Below, piece by piece: positions 1 to 6,636 of a stretch of 10,869 nt of DNA (position 1 is the first letter of the stretch; every line of letters starts with the position of its first letter). The DNA comes from Thermaceae bacterium. Lineage in GTDB: Bacteria; Deinococcota; Deinococci; Deinococcales; Marinithermaceae. The position numbers and the translations under genes are program-made. Under the pieces are notes generated by a model. That model saw only the letters and a program-made list of their open reading frames with translations, did not search any database and was not told the origin of the DNA. Location of the stretch: assembly GCA_026989475.1 (NCBI GenBank), contig JALSJG010000232.1, positions 1-10,869 on the forward strand, given 5' to 3'.

Positions 1-159
1 GCGAGCCGCTACTGGGAGGTGGACGTGGTGAACGAACCCCTCGAGGCCAAGAACGGGTGGATGTCCGTACCCGAGGGCCCGGGGATCGGGGTCAGCCTGA
101 ACCGAAAGGCGGTCGCCAGCTTTATGACTACGCACACCCGCCTGAAAGAGCCGCTATAA
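1..159 (+). CDS. C-terminal fragment of an enolase-superfamily enzyme (NAAAR/MenC or dipeptide-epimerase type)
   Basis: Frame 1 is open from the first base to a TAA at 157-159 and gives the last 52 residues of a protein whose start lies outside the window. The fragment contains SRYWEVDVV, then VPEGPGIGVSL about 20 residues later. This is the pattern at the C-terminal end of mandelate racemase/muconate lactonizing enzyme proteins, and the SRYW...D(I/V) element is most like the N-acylamino-acid racemase/o-succinylbenzoate synthase branch. Catalytic Lys and Asp residues would lie upstream, so the substrate cannot be read here. It lies 39 bases before a peptide-type ABC binding protein with no terminator between them, so co-transcription is possible. 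A role in racemising imported dipeptides or amino acids is conceivable but is inference. Superfamily assignment is fairly secure; the exact enzyme is not. Confidence 0.6.
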   Translation, partial: ASRYWEVDVVNEPLEAKNGWMSVPEGPGIGVSLNRKAVASFMTTHTRLKEPL

Positions 160-160
160 T
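155..160 (+). promoter_or_regulatory. -10 box TATAAT upstream of binding protein 1
   Basis: A perfect TATAAT overlaps the stop codon of the upstream gene. A start site about 7 bases downstream (near 167) would give a leader of about 32 bases that includes the Shine-Dalgarno at 186-191. No convincing TTGACA-like -35 is seen 16-18 bases upstream and there is no TGn extension, so the call rests on the -10 alone. Confidence 0.45.
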
Positions 161-185
161 AACGGAGCACGAGCGAAGTACGACT

Positions 186-191
186 AGGAGG
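186..191 (+). promoter_or_regulatory. Shine-Dalgarno AGGAGG choosing the ATG at 199
   Basis: AGGAGG ends one base before an ATG at 193 and seven bases before an in-frame ATG at 199. The usual 5-9 base spacing supports 199. This drops a Met-Leu pair from the longer version and leaves a normal signal peptide. Confidence 0.7.
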
Positions 192-198
192 GATGCTT

Positions 199-2073
199 AT
201 GATACAAACGGTTAGGAAAACTTGGATTGCGATCGCCCTTACCCTCGGTCTGGCCCTGGCAGGACCGCAGGACAACAGCCTGGTCGTAGGTGCTTCCCAG
301 GAACCTCGGGTCCTCGGTGACTTCTGGAACTTCATCACCGCCCAGGCCATCGCGAGCGAGATCGAGAATCTCCTGTGGGCAGGGCTCGAGTTCATCGACC
401 AGGACGGCAACGACCAGCCGCTCCTCGCCACCGAGGTCCCCACGGTGCAAAACGGGCGGGTTAAGGTCACCGATATCGGGGATGGCAAGAAACGGCTCGA
501 GATCCACTACACGCTCCGGGACGACATCTACTGGTCGGATGGAACCCCGATCACGTCCAAGGACGCGGCCTTCTGGTTCGAAGTGGGCAAGCACCCCGGC
601 GCCCCCTTGCAAGATCCCACTTACTGGGAGCGGCTCAAGGAAGTGCGCGTTATTGACGACAAGAATTTCGTGGTCGTCTTCGAGCCCGCGTTCTTCTACG
701 ACCTCGTGGGATCCGCGATCGGACTCGCTCCCGAACACGTGATGCGCGAAGCGTGGGAGGCCACCAAGGCCGAGATCGCTAAGCTTGACCTCAAGAAGGA
801 CGCCCAGAAGGTTACCGACCTCTACCACAAGTTCATCTCTTCCTTCGCTTCGCCCAAGGCGCTCAACCAGGGCAAGCAGGTCTTCTCGGGGCCGTTCACG
901 GTCCGGCGCTGGGTTCCGAACAGCTCGCTCGAGCTCATTCGCAACCCCAAGTTCCACATCGAGCCACCGGGTGGTGCGGACAAGTACGTGCAAAAGGTGG
1001 TCTACCGCTTTATCCAGGACACCAACGCATTGCTGGTCGCGATCCTTGGTGGCGCGATCGACGCGACCTCCTCGGTGGCCCTCACCTTCGACCAAGCCCG
1101 CGCCCCGCAACTCACCCGCAGGGCCGAAGGCCGCTTCGACATCTGGATGGTCCCGGGGGTGATCTGGGAGCACATCGAGGTCAATAAGTTCACCAACGTC
1201 CAGTCGGTTCGCGACCTCATGCTCGACAAAAAGGAGACCCGCCAGGCGCTCACCTACGCGATGAACCGCCAGGGCCTGGTGGAAGCCTTCTTCCAGGGCC
1301 TGCAACCGGTCGCCGACACCTGGGTGCACTTCCAGGACCCCAACGCCAACCCCAACGTTCGCAAGTACCCCTACGATCCTGAAAAAGCGAAGGCGATCCT
1401 GGCCGAGCTGGGCTGGAAAGACCTCGACGGCGACGGCTACCTCGAGCGCAAGACCGAAGACGGGCGCACCGTCAAGTTCGAGATCGAGTACGTCACCACC
1501 GCCGGCAACCGCATCCGGGAGCGGACCCAGGTCTTCTTCCAAAACGACCTGAAGAAGGTGGGCATCAAGGTCAAGATCAACAACGCCCCCTCGGCGGTGG
1601 TCTTTTCCCACGACTTCTTCTCCAAGGCCTACGACGGGAGCTGGAAGGGGCTTTTCGAGTTCGCCTGGCTCTTCGGCATCGTCGACGACGCCTCGGTCTT
1701 TACCTGCAACGACCTGATCACCGGCGCGAACCTCGTACCCACCCCGGACAACAACTACTCCGGCGTGAACTTCGGCTGGTGCAACGACGAGTTCGACAAG
1801 CTCCGGGCCCAGGCGATGGTCGAGTTCGACGCCGAAAAGCGCAAGCAGCTCTGGCATCGGATGCAGGAGATCTGGGCCGAGGAGCTCCCCGCGATCCCGC
1901 TCTACTGGCGCTCGAACCCCTACGTAATCAAGAAGGGCCTGGTGAACTTCATCTCCTCGACCTACCACGGCAGCTTCGGCTACCCCACCACCCAGGGCTG
2001 GCTGATCGGCTGGGAGCAAAACGGCGCCCAGAAGATCTACGATCAGGCCGACTACGCCACCCCGGTCCGGTAG
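199..2073 (+). CDS. ABC transporter substrate-binding protein, family 5 (peptide/nickel type), binding protein 1
   Basis: This 624-residue exported solute-binding protein belongs to the SBP_bac_5 (OppA/DppA) family, which delivers oligopeptides, dipeptides, nickel or sugars to a permease pair. The first 21 residues form a signal peptide: Arg/Lys at 7-8, a hydrophobic core, and a likely cut after ALA (21). No lipobox cysteine is present, so it is not an evident lipoprotein. Family features include NLLWAGL near 58, LRDDIYWSDGTPITSKDA at 106-123, GPFTVRRW near 231, a Ca-loop-like DLDGDGYLE at 408-416, and a C-terminal WCNDEFDKL near 527 followed by an IPLYWRSNPYV segment. Cys503 and Cys528 may pair. 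It is longer than typical DppA (about 535). An upstream -10 box and Shine-Dalgarno and a downstream terminator suggest it can be expressed alone, in excess over the permeases. The ligand cannot be told from the sequence. Confidence 0.9.
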   Translation: MIQTVRKTWIAIALTLGLALAGPQDNSLVVGASQEPRVLGDFWNFITAQAIASEIENLLWAGLEFIDQDGNDQPLLATEVPTVQNGRVKVTDIGDGKKRLEIHYTLRDDIYWSDGTPITSKDAAFWFEVGKHPGAPLQDPTYWERLKEVRVIDDKNFVVVFEPAFFYDLVGSAIGLAPEHVMREAWEATKAEIAKLDLKKDAQKVTDLYHKFISSFASPKALNQGKQVFSGPFTVRRWVPNSSLELIRNPKFHIEPPGGADKYVQKVVYRFIQDTNALLVAILGGAIDATSSVALTFDQARAPQLTRRAEGRFDIWMVPGVIWEHIEVNKFTNVQSVRDLMLDKKETRQALTYAMNRQGLVEAFFQGLQPVADTWVHFQDPNANPNVRKYPYDPEKAKAILAELGWKDLDGDGYLERKTEDGRTVKFEIEYVTTAGNRIRERTQVFFQNDLKKVGIKVKINNAPSAVVFSHDFFSKAYDGSWKGLFEFAWLFGIVDDASVFTCNDLITGANLVPTPDNNYSGVNFGWCNDEFDKLRAQAMVEFDAEKRKQLWHRMQEIWAEELPAIPLYWRSNPYVIKKGLVNFISSTYHGSFGYPTTQGWLIGWEQNGAQKIYDQADYATPVR

Positions 2074-2088
2074 GGGGGTTTGACGACC

Positions 2089-2119
2089 CGAGGGGGCCAA
2101 CTCGGCCCCCTCGTTTTCT
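2089..2119 (+). terminator. Rho-independent terminator after binding protein 1
   Basis: A perfect 10-bp stem pairs 2089-2098 (CGAGGGGGCC) with 2104-2113 (GGCCCCCTCG) across a 5-base loop and is followed by TTTTCT. It sits 15 bases after the stop codon. It would limit read-through into the permease genes and so raise the ratio of binding protein to permease. Confidence 0.85.
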
Positions 2120-2127
2120 GGTAGATT
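2119..2127 (+). promoter_or_regulatory. Extended -10 promoter (TGG-TAGATT) for the permease genes
   Basis: TG at 2119-2120, one spacer base, then TAGATT (2122-2127) fits an extended -10 and the TANNNT pattern common in Deinococcota. Transcription would begin about 7 bases later, near 2134, only 2-3 bases before the ATG at 2137. That fits the lack of any Shine-Dalgarno there and implies a near-leaderless mRNA. It directly follows the terminator. Confidence 0.4.
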
Positions 2128-2136
2128 CTTAAAGCG

Positions 2137-3141
2137 ATGCTCGCGTACACCCTCAGGCGCGTCCTCCAGATCGTGCCGCTCCTCTTCTTCATCTCCCTGG
2201 TGGTCTATGCGCTGGTGGCACTGCAACCCGGCGATCCCCTGGAGGCGTTGATCTTCGCCAACCCTCGCATTACCCAGGAGGAGATCGAGGAACTCAAAAA
2301 GGCCTACGGCCTTGACCAGCCCATCCACATCCGCTACTTCAAGTGGCTCGGGCTCGCCCTTCAGGGCGACTTCGGGCTTTCGCGAACCTACGCCATCCCC
2401 GCCACCGAGTTCATCTTCCAGCAACGCCTGCCGATGACCCTGCTCCTCTCGGGAACGGCCTTTCTGCTCGCGGTGGTGATCGCGATCCCTATCGGCGTGT
2501 ACTCCGCCCTCCGCAAGTACTCCCTCGCCGACTACGTGATCACCTTCCTCGCGTTCGTGGGGTACTCCACACCGGTCTTCTGGCTCGGGATCATGCTCCT
2601 GCTCATCTTCGCCGTCTGGCTCCCCGAGCTCCTCGGCCGCACCGAACCGATCTTCCCCCCCGGGGGCTACGTCACCCCGGGCCTGGACCCCGCCGAGGTG
2701 GGTTTTTGGCCCTACCTGAAAGACCGGATCTGGCACCTGGTACTGCCCGCCTTCACCCTCTCGGTGATCTCGATGGCCAGCTGGACGCGATTCATGCGAG
2801 CTTCGATGCTCGAGGTCCTCTCCCAGGACTACGTGCGTACCGCCCGCGCCAAGGGGCTGCCCGAGCGGGTGGTGGTCTACAAGCACGCGCTCCGTAACGC
2901 GTTGATCCCGATCGTCACCCTGATGGGCCTGGCCATCCCCGGCCTTTTCTCGGGGGCGGTGCTTACCGAGACGATCTTTTCCTGGCCGGGCATGGGGCGC
3001 GCGCTCTTCGACGCGCTGGTGGAAAAGGACTACAACGTCGCCATGACCGCGCTCGTCTTTCTGGCTCTGCTGACCGCCGTGTTCAACCTGCTCGCGGACC
3101 TCGCCTACGCGGTCGTGGACCCGCGGATCCGGTACCGTTAG
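2137..3141 (+). CDS. Peptide-type ABC transporter permease, DppB/OppB family (permease B1)
   Basis: This 334-residue inner-membrane protein is one half of the heterodimeric channel for a family-5 binding protein. It has the family layout: TM1 at about 9-28 after LAYTLRRVLQ; a periplasmic loop with LQPGDP (29-34) and the AYGLDQP element (56-62); a QGDFGLS segment (76-82); then membrane segments near 98-122, 130-165, 200-220, 258-280 and 303-325. The cytoplasmic EAA loop that docks on the ATPase is clear at about 229-260 (DYVRTARAKGLPE, then RNALIPIVTL), and the chain ends with the usual VDPRIRY. Length is normal. The start is supported by the family N-terminus although there is no Shine-Dalgarno. 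It is nine bases from permease C1 and probably co-translated with it. It is clearly paralogous to permease B2. Confidence 0.93.
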   Translation: MLAYTLRRVLQIVPLLFFISLVVYALVALQPGDPLEALIFANPRITQEEIEELKKAYGLDQPIHIRYFKWLGLALQGDFGLSRTYAIPATEFIFQQRLPMTLLLSGTAFLLAVVIAIPIGVYSALRKYSLADYVITFLAFVGYSTPVFWLGIMLLLIFAVWLPELLGRTEPIFPPGGYVTPGLDPAEVGFWPYLKDRIWHLVLPAFTLSVISMASWTRFMRASMLEVLSQDYVRTARAKGLPERVVVYKHALRNALIPIVTLMGLAIPGLFSGAVLTETIFSWPGMGRALFDALVEKDYNVAMTALVFLALLTAVFNLLADLAYAVVDPRIRYR

Positions 3142-3150
3142 GGGCGAGCC

Positions 3151-4503
3151 ATGGCCCAAAACCGCATCGAAACCCCGTGGACGCTCGCCTGGCGCCGCTT
3201 CCGGCGTCACCGCATGGCGATCTTCTCCCTCGGCATCATCATTCTGCTCGTGGCGCTTGCGCTTTCCGCCCCGCTTTTGGTGCGGCTCGGCTGGATTCCG
3301 GATCCGAATCTTCAACCCGAGGGCCCGAACCTCGCCGCCAGCTACTTCCTCCCCCCGGGAACACCGGGGCACCCCCTGGGGACCGACGAGCTCGGCCGTG
3401 ACGTGCTCTCCCGGCTCATCTACGGGGGGCGGATCTCCCTTTTGGTGGGTTTCACGGTGGCCCTCTCCAGCGTGTTGATCGGTACCCTGGTGGGCGCGAT
3501 CGCGGGTTACTTCGCCGGTCGCGCCTTCCTCTTTTTCGCCGGACCCGCCTCGCCAACCTACCGCGAGCTGCTGGGCCGGGGCGGGCTCGCCGTCGTGCTC
3601 CTTTCGCTCGTGGGGCTCGGGACCGCCCTCTACCTCTTCTACCGGACCGAGCCCGGCACCGCCCTGCTCGGCTTTGCCGGGGCGCTCCTCGCCGCCTACC
3701 TCCTCAACCGGCTCCCGGGTCTCGGGGAGAAGCTCGCCCGAGCCCTCTGGTACGGCTTCTCCTGGGCCCTGCTCCTCGGCTTCGCGGGCCTGATCGTCGA
3801 CGTGGCCCGCACGCTGGCGGAGCCTGGCATGGCCCGGGGCGACCTCTCCCCGATCGAGCTCGCCGGCTACTACCTCGCCCACCTGGGCGCCCTGGCCCTC
3901 CTCGCCTTCGGGGTGGTGGGACGGATCGCCCTGGACGTGGACGTGGTGATCAGCCGGATCATCGACTTCATGCTCTCCCTTCCCGGATTGCCCATCCTGC
4001 TCGTGCTCTCGGCCTTCATGCGCAATCCCGAATCGGCCCTGGGCAAGCTGACCGCTTCGCTTTTCGGGGAGGCGGCGAGCGTGGCGATCATCATCCTGAT
4101 CCTGGTGGTCTTTGGCTGGATCACCACCGCCCGCATCGTGCGGGGGCTCATCCTCTCCCTCCGCGAGCAAGAATTCACCCTGGCGGCCCAGGCCCTGGGG
4201 GTGAGCGAGACCCGGATCGTCTTCCGCCATCTGGTCCCCAACGCCATCGCACCGATCATCGTGGACGCCACGCTCCAGGTAGGCCTTGCCATCCTGGTGG
4301 AGGCCGGCCTTTCCTTCCTCGGCTTCGGGATCCAGCCCCCCGTGGCCACCTGGGGGAACATGCTCACCGGAGCCCAGGACTACATCTTCTACGCCCCCCA
4401 CCTGGCGATCTTCCCCGGACTCGCCATCCTGCTTACGGTGCTCGCCTTTAACTACGTCGGCGACGGATTAAGAGACGCCCTCGACCCCCGAAGCCGGGTC
4501 TAG
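3151..4503 (+). CDS. Peptide-type ABC transporter permease, DppC/OppC family, with a large membrane insertion (permease C1)
   Basis: This is the second half of the B1/C1 channel. The N-terminal part is typical: a basic WRRFRRHRMAIFSL start, TM1 at about 24-45, the periplasmic HPLGTDELGRDVLSRLIYGGR motif beginning at residue 74, and TM2 at about 95-120. The typical part resumes at about 263 with DVVISRIIDFMLSLPGLP. The EAA loop lies near 343-370 (LAAQALG then RHLVPNAIAP), followed by the AGLSFLGFG motif (385-393) and a terminal RDALDPRS. Between residues 124 and 262 lie about 139 residues absent from ordinary DppC proteins, with four hydrophobic stretches. This explains the length of 450 against the usual 280-340. 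Reading frame and codon bias are continuous, so it is not a frameshift artefact. It follows B1 by nine bases and precedes B2 by fourteen. Confidence 0.92.
   Translation: MAQNRIETPWTLAWRRFRRHRMAIFSLGIIILLVALALSAPLLVRLGWIPDPNLQPEGPNLAASYFLPPGTPGHPLGTDELGRDVLSRLIYGGRISLLVGFTVALSSVLIGTLVGAIAGYFAGRAFLFFAGPASPTYRELLGRGGLAVVLLSLVGLGTALYLFYRTEPGTALLGFAGALLAAYLLNRLPGLGEKLARALWYGFSWALLLGFAGLIVDVARTLAEPGMARGDLSPIELAGYYLAHLGALALLAFGVVGRIALDVDVVISRIIDFMLSLPGLPILLVLSAFMRNPESALGKLTASLFGEAASVAIIILILVVFGWITTARIVRGLILSLREQEFTLAAQALGVSETRIVFRHLVPNAIAPIIVDATLQVGLAILVEAGLSFLGFGIQPPVATWGNMLTGAQDYIFYAPHLAIFPGLAILLTVLAFNYVGDGLRDALDPRSRV
3520..3936 (+). other. Extra four-helix membrane segment inside permease C1
   Basis: This encodes residues 124-262 of permease C1. 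Hydrophobic stretches lie near 144-164, 170-186, 198-218 and 236-260, separated by short charged links (for example YRELLGRGG and LPGLGEKLAR) and a longer link at 219-235. In ordinary family members the AGYFAG before it is followed within a few residues by the equivalent of DVVISRIID after it. An even number of extra helices keeps the topology of the rest unchanged. The function is unknown. Confidence 0.75.
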
Positions 4504-4517
4504 CGCAGGGGTGGAGC

Positions 4518-5555
4518 ATGCTGGTCTACGCCATCCGGAGAGTCTTGCAACTGCCCATCGTGCTCTTCGTGGTCTCGGTGGTGATCGTCGGGCTGCTCCA
4601 GTTCCTGCCCCCGACGGCGCGGGCTGCCGCCTACGTGAAGAGCGAGCAGCAGCTCGCCCACATCGACGAGATCATCAAGCAGTACAACCTGGACGCGCCC
4701 TTTTACGTGCAGTACTGGACCTGGCTGAAAAACGCCCTGAAGGGGAACCTGGGGTTTTCCCGGGTGGATAAGAAGCCGGTGCTGGAAGCCATCGCCACCC
4801 GGCTCCCGGTCTCCGCCGAGCTCGTGCTCTACGCCTTCTTGCCCACGCTGCTCTTTTCCATCTGGCTGGGGACGCTCGCCGCCATCCACCGGGACCGTTT
4901 CCTGGACCAGCTGATCCGGGTACTCGCGGTGGTCTTCTGGTCGCTGCCCACCTTCGTTTTGGGCATCGCGCTCGTGGCCGTCGTCTACGGCTACCTCAAA
5001 CTCTTCGGCATCGGCCGGCTGCCCCCGGACCTGATCATCCAGCTCGCCCAGCAGGCGAACGCCGGGGAGTTCCGCTACTACACCGGGCTGCTTTCCCTCG
5101 ACGGGCTCCTAAACGGCCGGCTCGACGTAACCCTCGCCGCGCTCAAGCACCTCGTGCTCCCCACCATCACCCTGATCCTGGTGCTCGGCGCCCAGATCGT
5201 GCGGGTAATGCGCTCCTCGATGCTCGACGAGCTGGGCAAGGATTACGTGCGTACCGCCCGGGCCAAGGGCCTGCCGGAAAAGGTCGTCCACTACAAGCAC
5301 GCCCGCCGCAACGCCCTGATCCCGGTGATCACCCTCGCCGGGCTGATGTTCGCCTTCATGCTGAACGGCGTGGTGATCACCGAGACGATCTTCAACCTCC
5401 CGGGCCTCGGTCAGTGGGCGGCGGCGGCGGCGGTCCAGCTGGACCAGCCCTCGATTCTTGGGTTCGCCCTCTTTACCGCCCTGATCGTCGCCCTTGCCAA
5501 CATCGCGGTGGACGTGCTCTACGCCCTGGTGGACCCGCGGATCCGCTACGAGTGA
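4518..5555 (+). CDS. Peptide-type ABC transporter permease, DppB/OppB family (permease B2)
   Basis: This 345-residue membrane permease is paralogous to B1. It begins LVYAIRRVLQLPIVLF (TM1 about 9-29). It has YNLDAPFYVQYWTWL (56-70) and KGNLGFSR (75-82) before TM2, hydrophobic segments near 98-124, 131-158, 211-230, 268-290 and 313-338, and an EAA loop at 242-270 (DYVRTARAKGLPE, YKHARRNALIPVITL). It ends VDPRIRYE like B1. A longer periplasmic loop at about 163-208 (GIGRLPPD...FRYYTG) is typical of the family. In place of the usual QPGDP after TM1 it has LPPTARAAA and a short charged stretch. An AGGGG six bases before the ATG supports the start. Its stop is eight bases from permease C2, with the Shine-Dalgarno of C2 overlapping the stop codon, which points to translational coupling. 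Confidence 0.93.
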   Translation: MLVYAIRRVLQLPIVLFVVSVVIVGLLQFLPPTARAAAYVKSEQQLAHIDEIIKQYNLDAPFYVQYWTWLKNALKGNLGFSRVDKKPVLEAIATRLPVSAELVLYAFLPTLLFSIWLGTLAAIHRDRFLDQLIRVLAVVFWSLPTFVLGIALVAVVYGYLKLFGIGRLPPDLIIQLAQQANAGEFRYYTGLLSLDGLLNGRLDVTLAALKHLVLPTITLILVLGAQIVRVMRSSMLDELGKDYVRTARAKGLPEKVVHYKHARRNALIPVITLAGLMFAFMLNGVVITETIFNLPGLGQWAAAAAVQLDQPSILGFALFTALIVALANIAVDVLYALVDPRIRYE

Positions 5556-5562
5556 GGAGGCC

Positions 5563-6576
5563 ATGGCCGAAGCGACCCTCTTAAAACCCAGACGCGAGTC
5601 CTTCTGGCGCTCCCGCGCCTGGCGGCGGTTCCGCCGCAACCCACTGGCGATCGTCGGCACGCTGATCGTGCTCTTTTTCATGCTGGTGGCGATCTTCGCC
5701 CCCGCCCTCACCGCCGACCGCATGGGTCGAAGCTGCCTCCGCGACCTGGGCGTGAAGCGCACCGAGGCGGTCAGAGTACTCAGGAACCCGCTTTCCCCCA
5801 AGTTCTGGCAGGCGACCCTCCACCCCCCGGCTTCCTGCTACAAGATCCCCCGGAAGGGCTACTCGCCAATCCCCAAGCACCCCTCCAAGAAGTACCCGCT
5901 CGGCCTCTCGGGGGGCGGCTACGACATCCTCTACGGGCTGATCTGGGGCGCCCGGAGCGCCTTCTACGTGGGCATCCTGGTGATCGGCGTCGCACTTTTG
6001 ATCGGTATCTTAATCGGGGGGCTCACCGGCTACCTGGGCGGCTGGGTGGACCACGCGCTGATGCGCTTCACCGACGCGGTCTACGCCTTCCCCGGCCTGG
6101 TCCTGGTGATGGTGGCGGTAACCATCTTCGGCCGCAGCCTTACCACGATCATGCTGGCGATCGCGATCGTCAGCTGGCCCACCTACGCCCGGATGCTCCG
6201 GGGGAACATCCTGAAGGTCAAGGCCCAGGACTTCGTGGACGCGGCCCGGGCGCTCGGCGCGGGTCCCTTGCGTATCTTCTTCAAGCACGTGCTCCCCAAC
6301 GCCATCGGGCCCCTGATCATCCTGGCGAGCCTCGACATCGGCTCGATCGTGCTCTCGGTGGCGGCCCTGAGCTTTCTGGGCCTCGGCCCCGAGATCGGGT
6401 TCGCCGACTGGGGGCAGATGGTGAACTTCGCCCGCAACTGGATCGTGGGGCCGCCGGGCGAGCCCCTCAAGTACTGGTACACCTGGGTCTGGCCGGGGCT
6501 TGCCATCGCGCTCTTCGTACTCGGGTGGAACCTGCTCGGGGACGCGGTACGCGACGCGCTTGACCCGCGCAGCTAG
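5563..6576 (+). CDS. Peptide-type ABC transporter permease, DppC/OppC family (permease C2)
   Basis: This 337-residue partner of B2 starts at the ATG at 5563. It is preceded by GAGGAGG (5554-5560), and this gives the standard N-terminus (WRRFRRNPLAIVGTL). An upstream in-frame ATG at 5494 lies inside B2 and gives non-family sequence. TM1 is about 28-48. The periplasmic region 50-120 is longer than usual and has two cysteines (58 and 92) that could form a disulfide. The usual HPLGTDxxGRD motif is degenerate here, reading YPLGLSGGGYD at 111-121. TM2 is about 132-158, the EAA loop spans about 222-252 (FVDAARALG, KHVLPNAIGP), the ALSFLGLG motif is at 268-275, and the end is RDALDPRS. A second extra stretch near 288-308 (RNWIVGPPGEPLKYWYTW) replaces the short loop of classical members. 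It has no insertion like that of C1. Confidence 0.92.
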   Translation: MAEATLLKPRRESFWRSRAWRRFRRNPLAIVGTLIVLFFMLVAIFAPALTADRMGRSCLRDLGVKRTEAVRVLRNPLSPKFWQATLHPPASCYKIPRKGYSPIPKHPSKKYPLGLSGGGYDILYGLIWGARSAFYVGILVIGVALLIGILIGGLTGYLGGWVDHALMRFTDAVYAFPGLVLVMVAVTIFGRSLTTIMLAIAIVSWPTYARMLRGNILKVKAQDFVDAARALGAGPLRIFFKHVLPNAIGPLIILASLDIGSIVLSVAALSFLGLGPEIGFADWGQMVNFARNWIVGPPGEPLKYWYTWVWPGLAIALFVLGWNLLGDAVRDALDPRS

Positions 6577-6595
6577 CCCGCGTGTCGGGAAGCCC

Positions 6596-6604
6596 TGTTA
6601 TACT
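6596..6604 (+). promoter_or_regulatory. Extended -10 promoter (TGT-TATACT) for binding protein 2
   Basis: TG at 6596-6597, one base, then TATACT (6599-6604) is a good extended -10 in the 60-base gap after permease C2. Such promoters can work without a -35, and none is seen at the right spacing. Transcription would start near 6611 and give a leader of about 26 bases with a Shine-Dalgarno. Binding protein 2 can thus be transcribed apart from the permeases. Confidence 0.55.
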
Positions 6605-6625
6605 CAACCTCGTACGCAAGGATAC

Positions 6626-6631
6626 GGGAGG
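6626..6631 (+). promoter_or_regulatory. Shine-Dalgarno GGGAGG choosing the ATG at 6637
   Basis: GGGAGG lies five bases before the ATG at 6637. A GTG at 6631 in the same frame overlaps this site and cannot be the start if the site is used. The shorter version begins MRRKIG, a normal signal-peptide start. Confidence 0.75.
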
Positions 6632-6636
6632 TGATT

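Noticed and set aside
184..4401. A 1405-codon open frame on the minus strand antisense to binding protein 1, B1 and C1
   Set aside because: It is rich in Glu, Gly, Asp, Arg and His with no domain pattern and runs through three recognisable plus-strand genes and a terminator. It is the usual by-product of strong G/C third-position bias.
5494..5562. Upstream ATG extending permease C2 by 23 residues
   Set aside because: The added residues overlap the B2 coding region in another frame and look unlike any family member. The ATG at 5563 has a Shine-Dalgarno and the normal N-terminus.
6577..6630. Small hairpins in the leader of binding protein 2 as a riboswitch or attenuator
   Set aside because: Only 4-bp stems can be drawn (for example 6577-6580 with 6586-6589), too weak to support a structured regulator.
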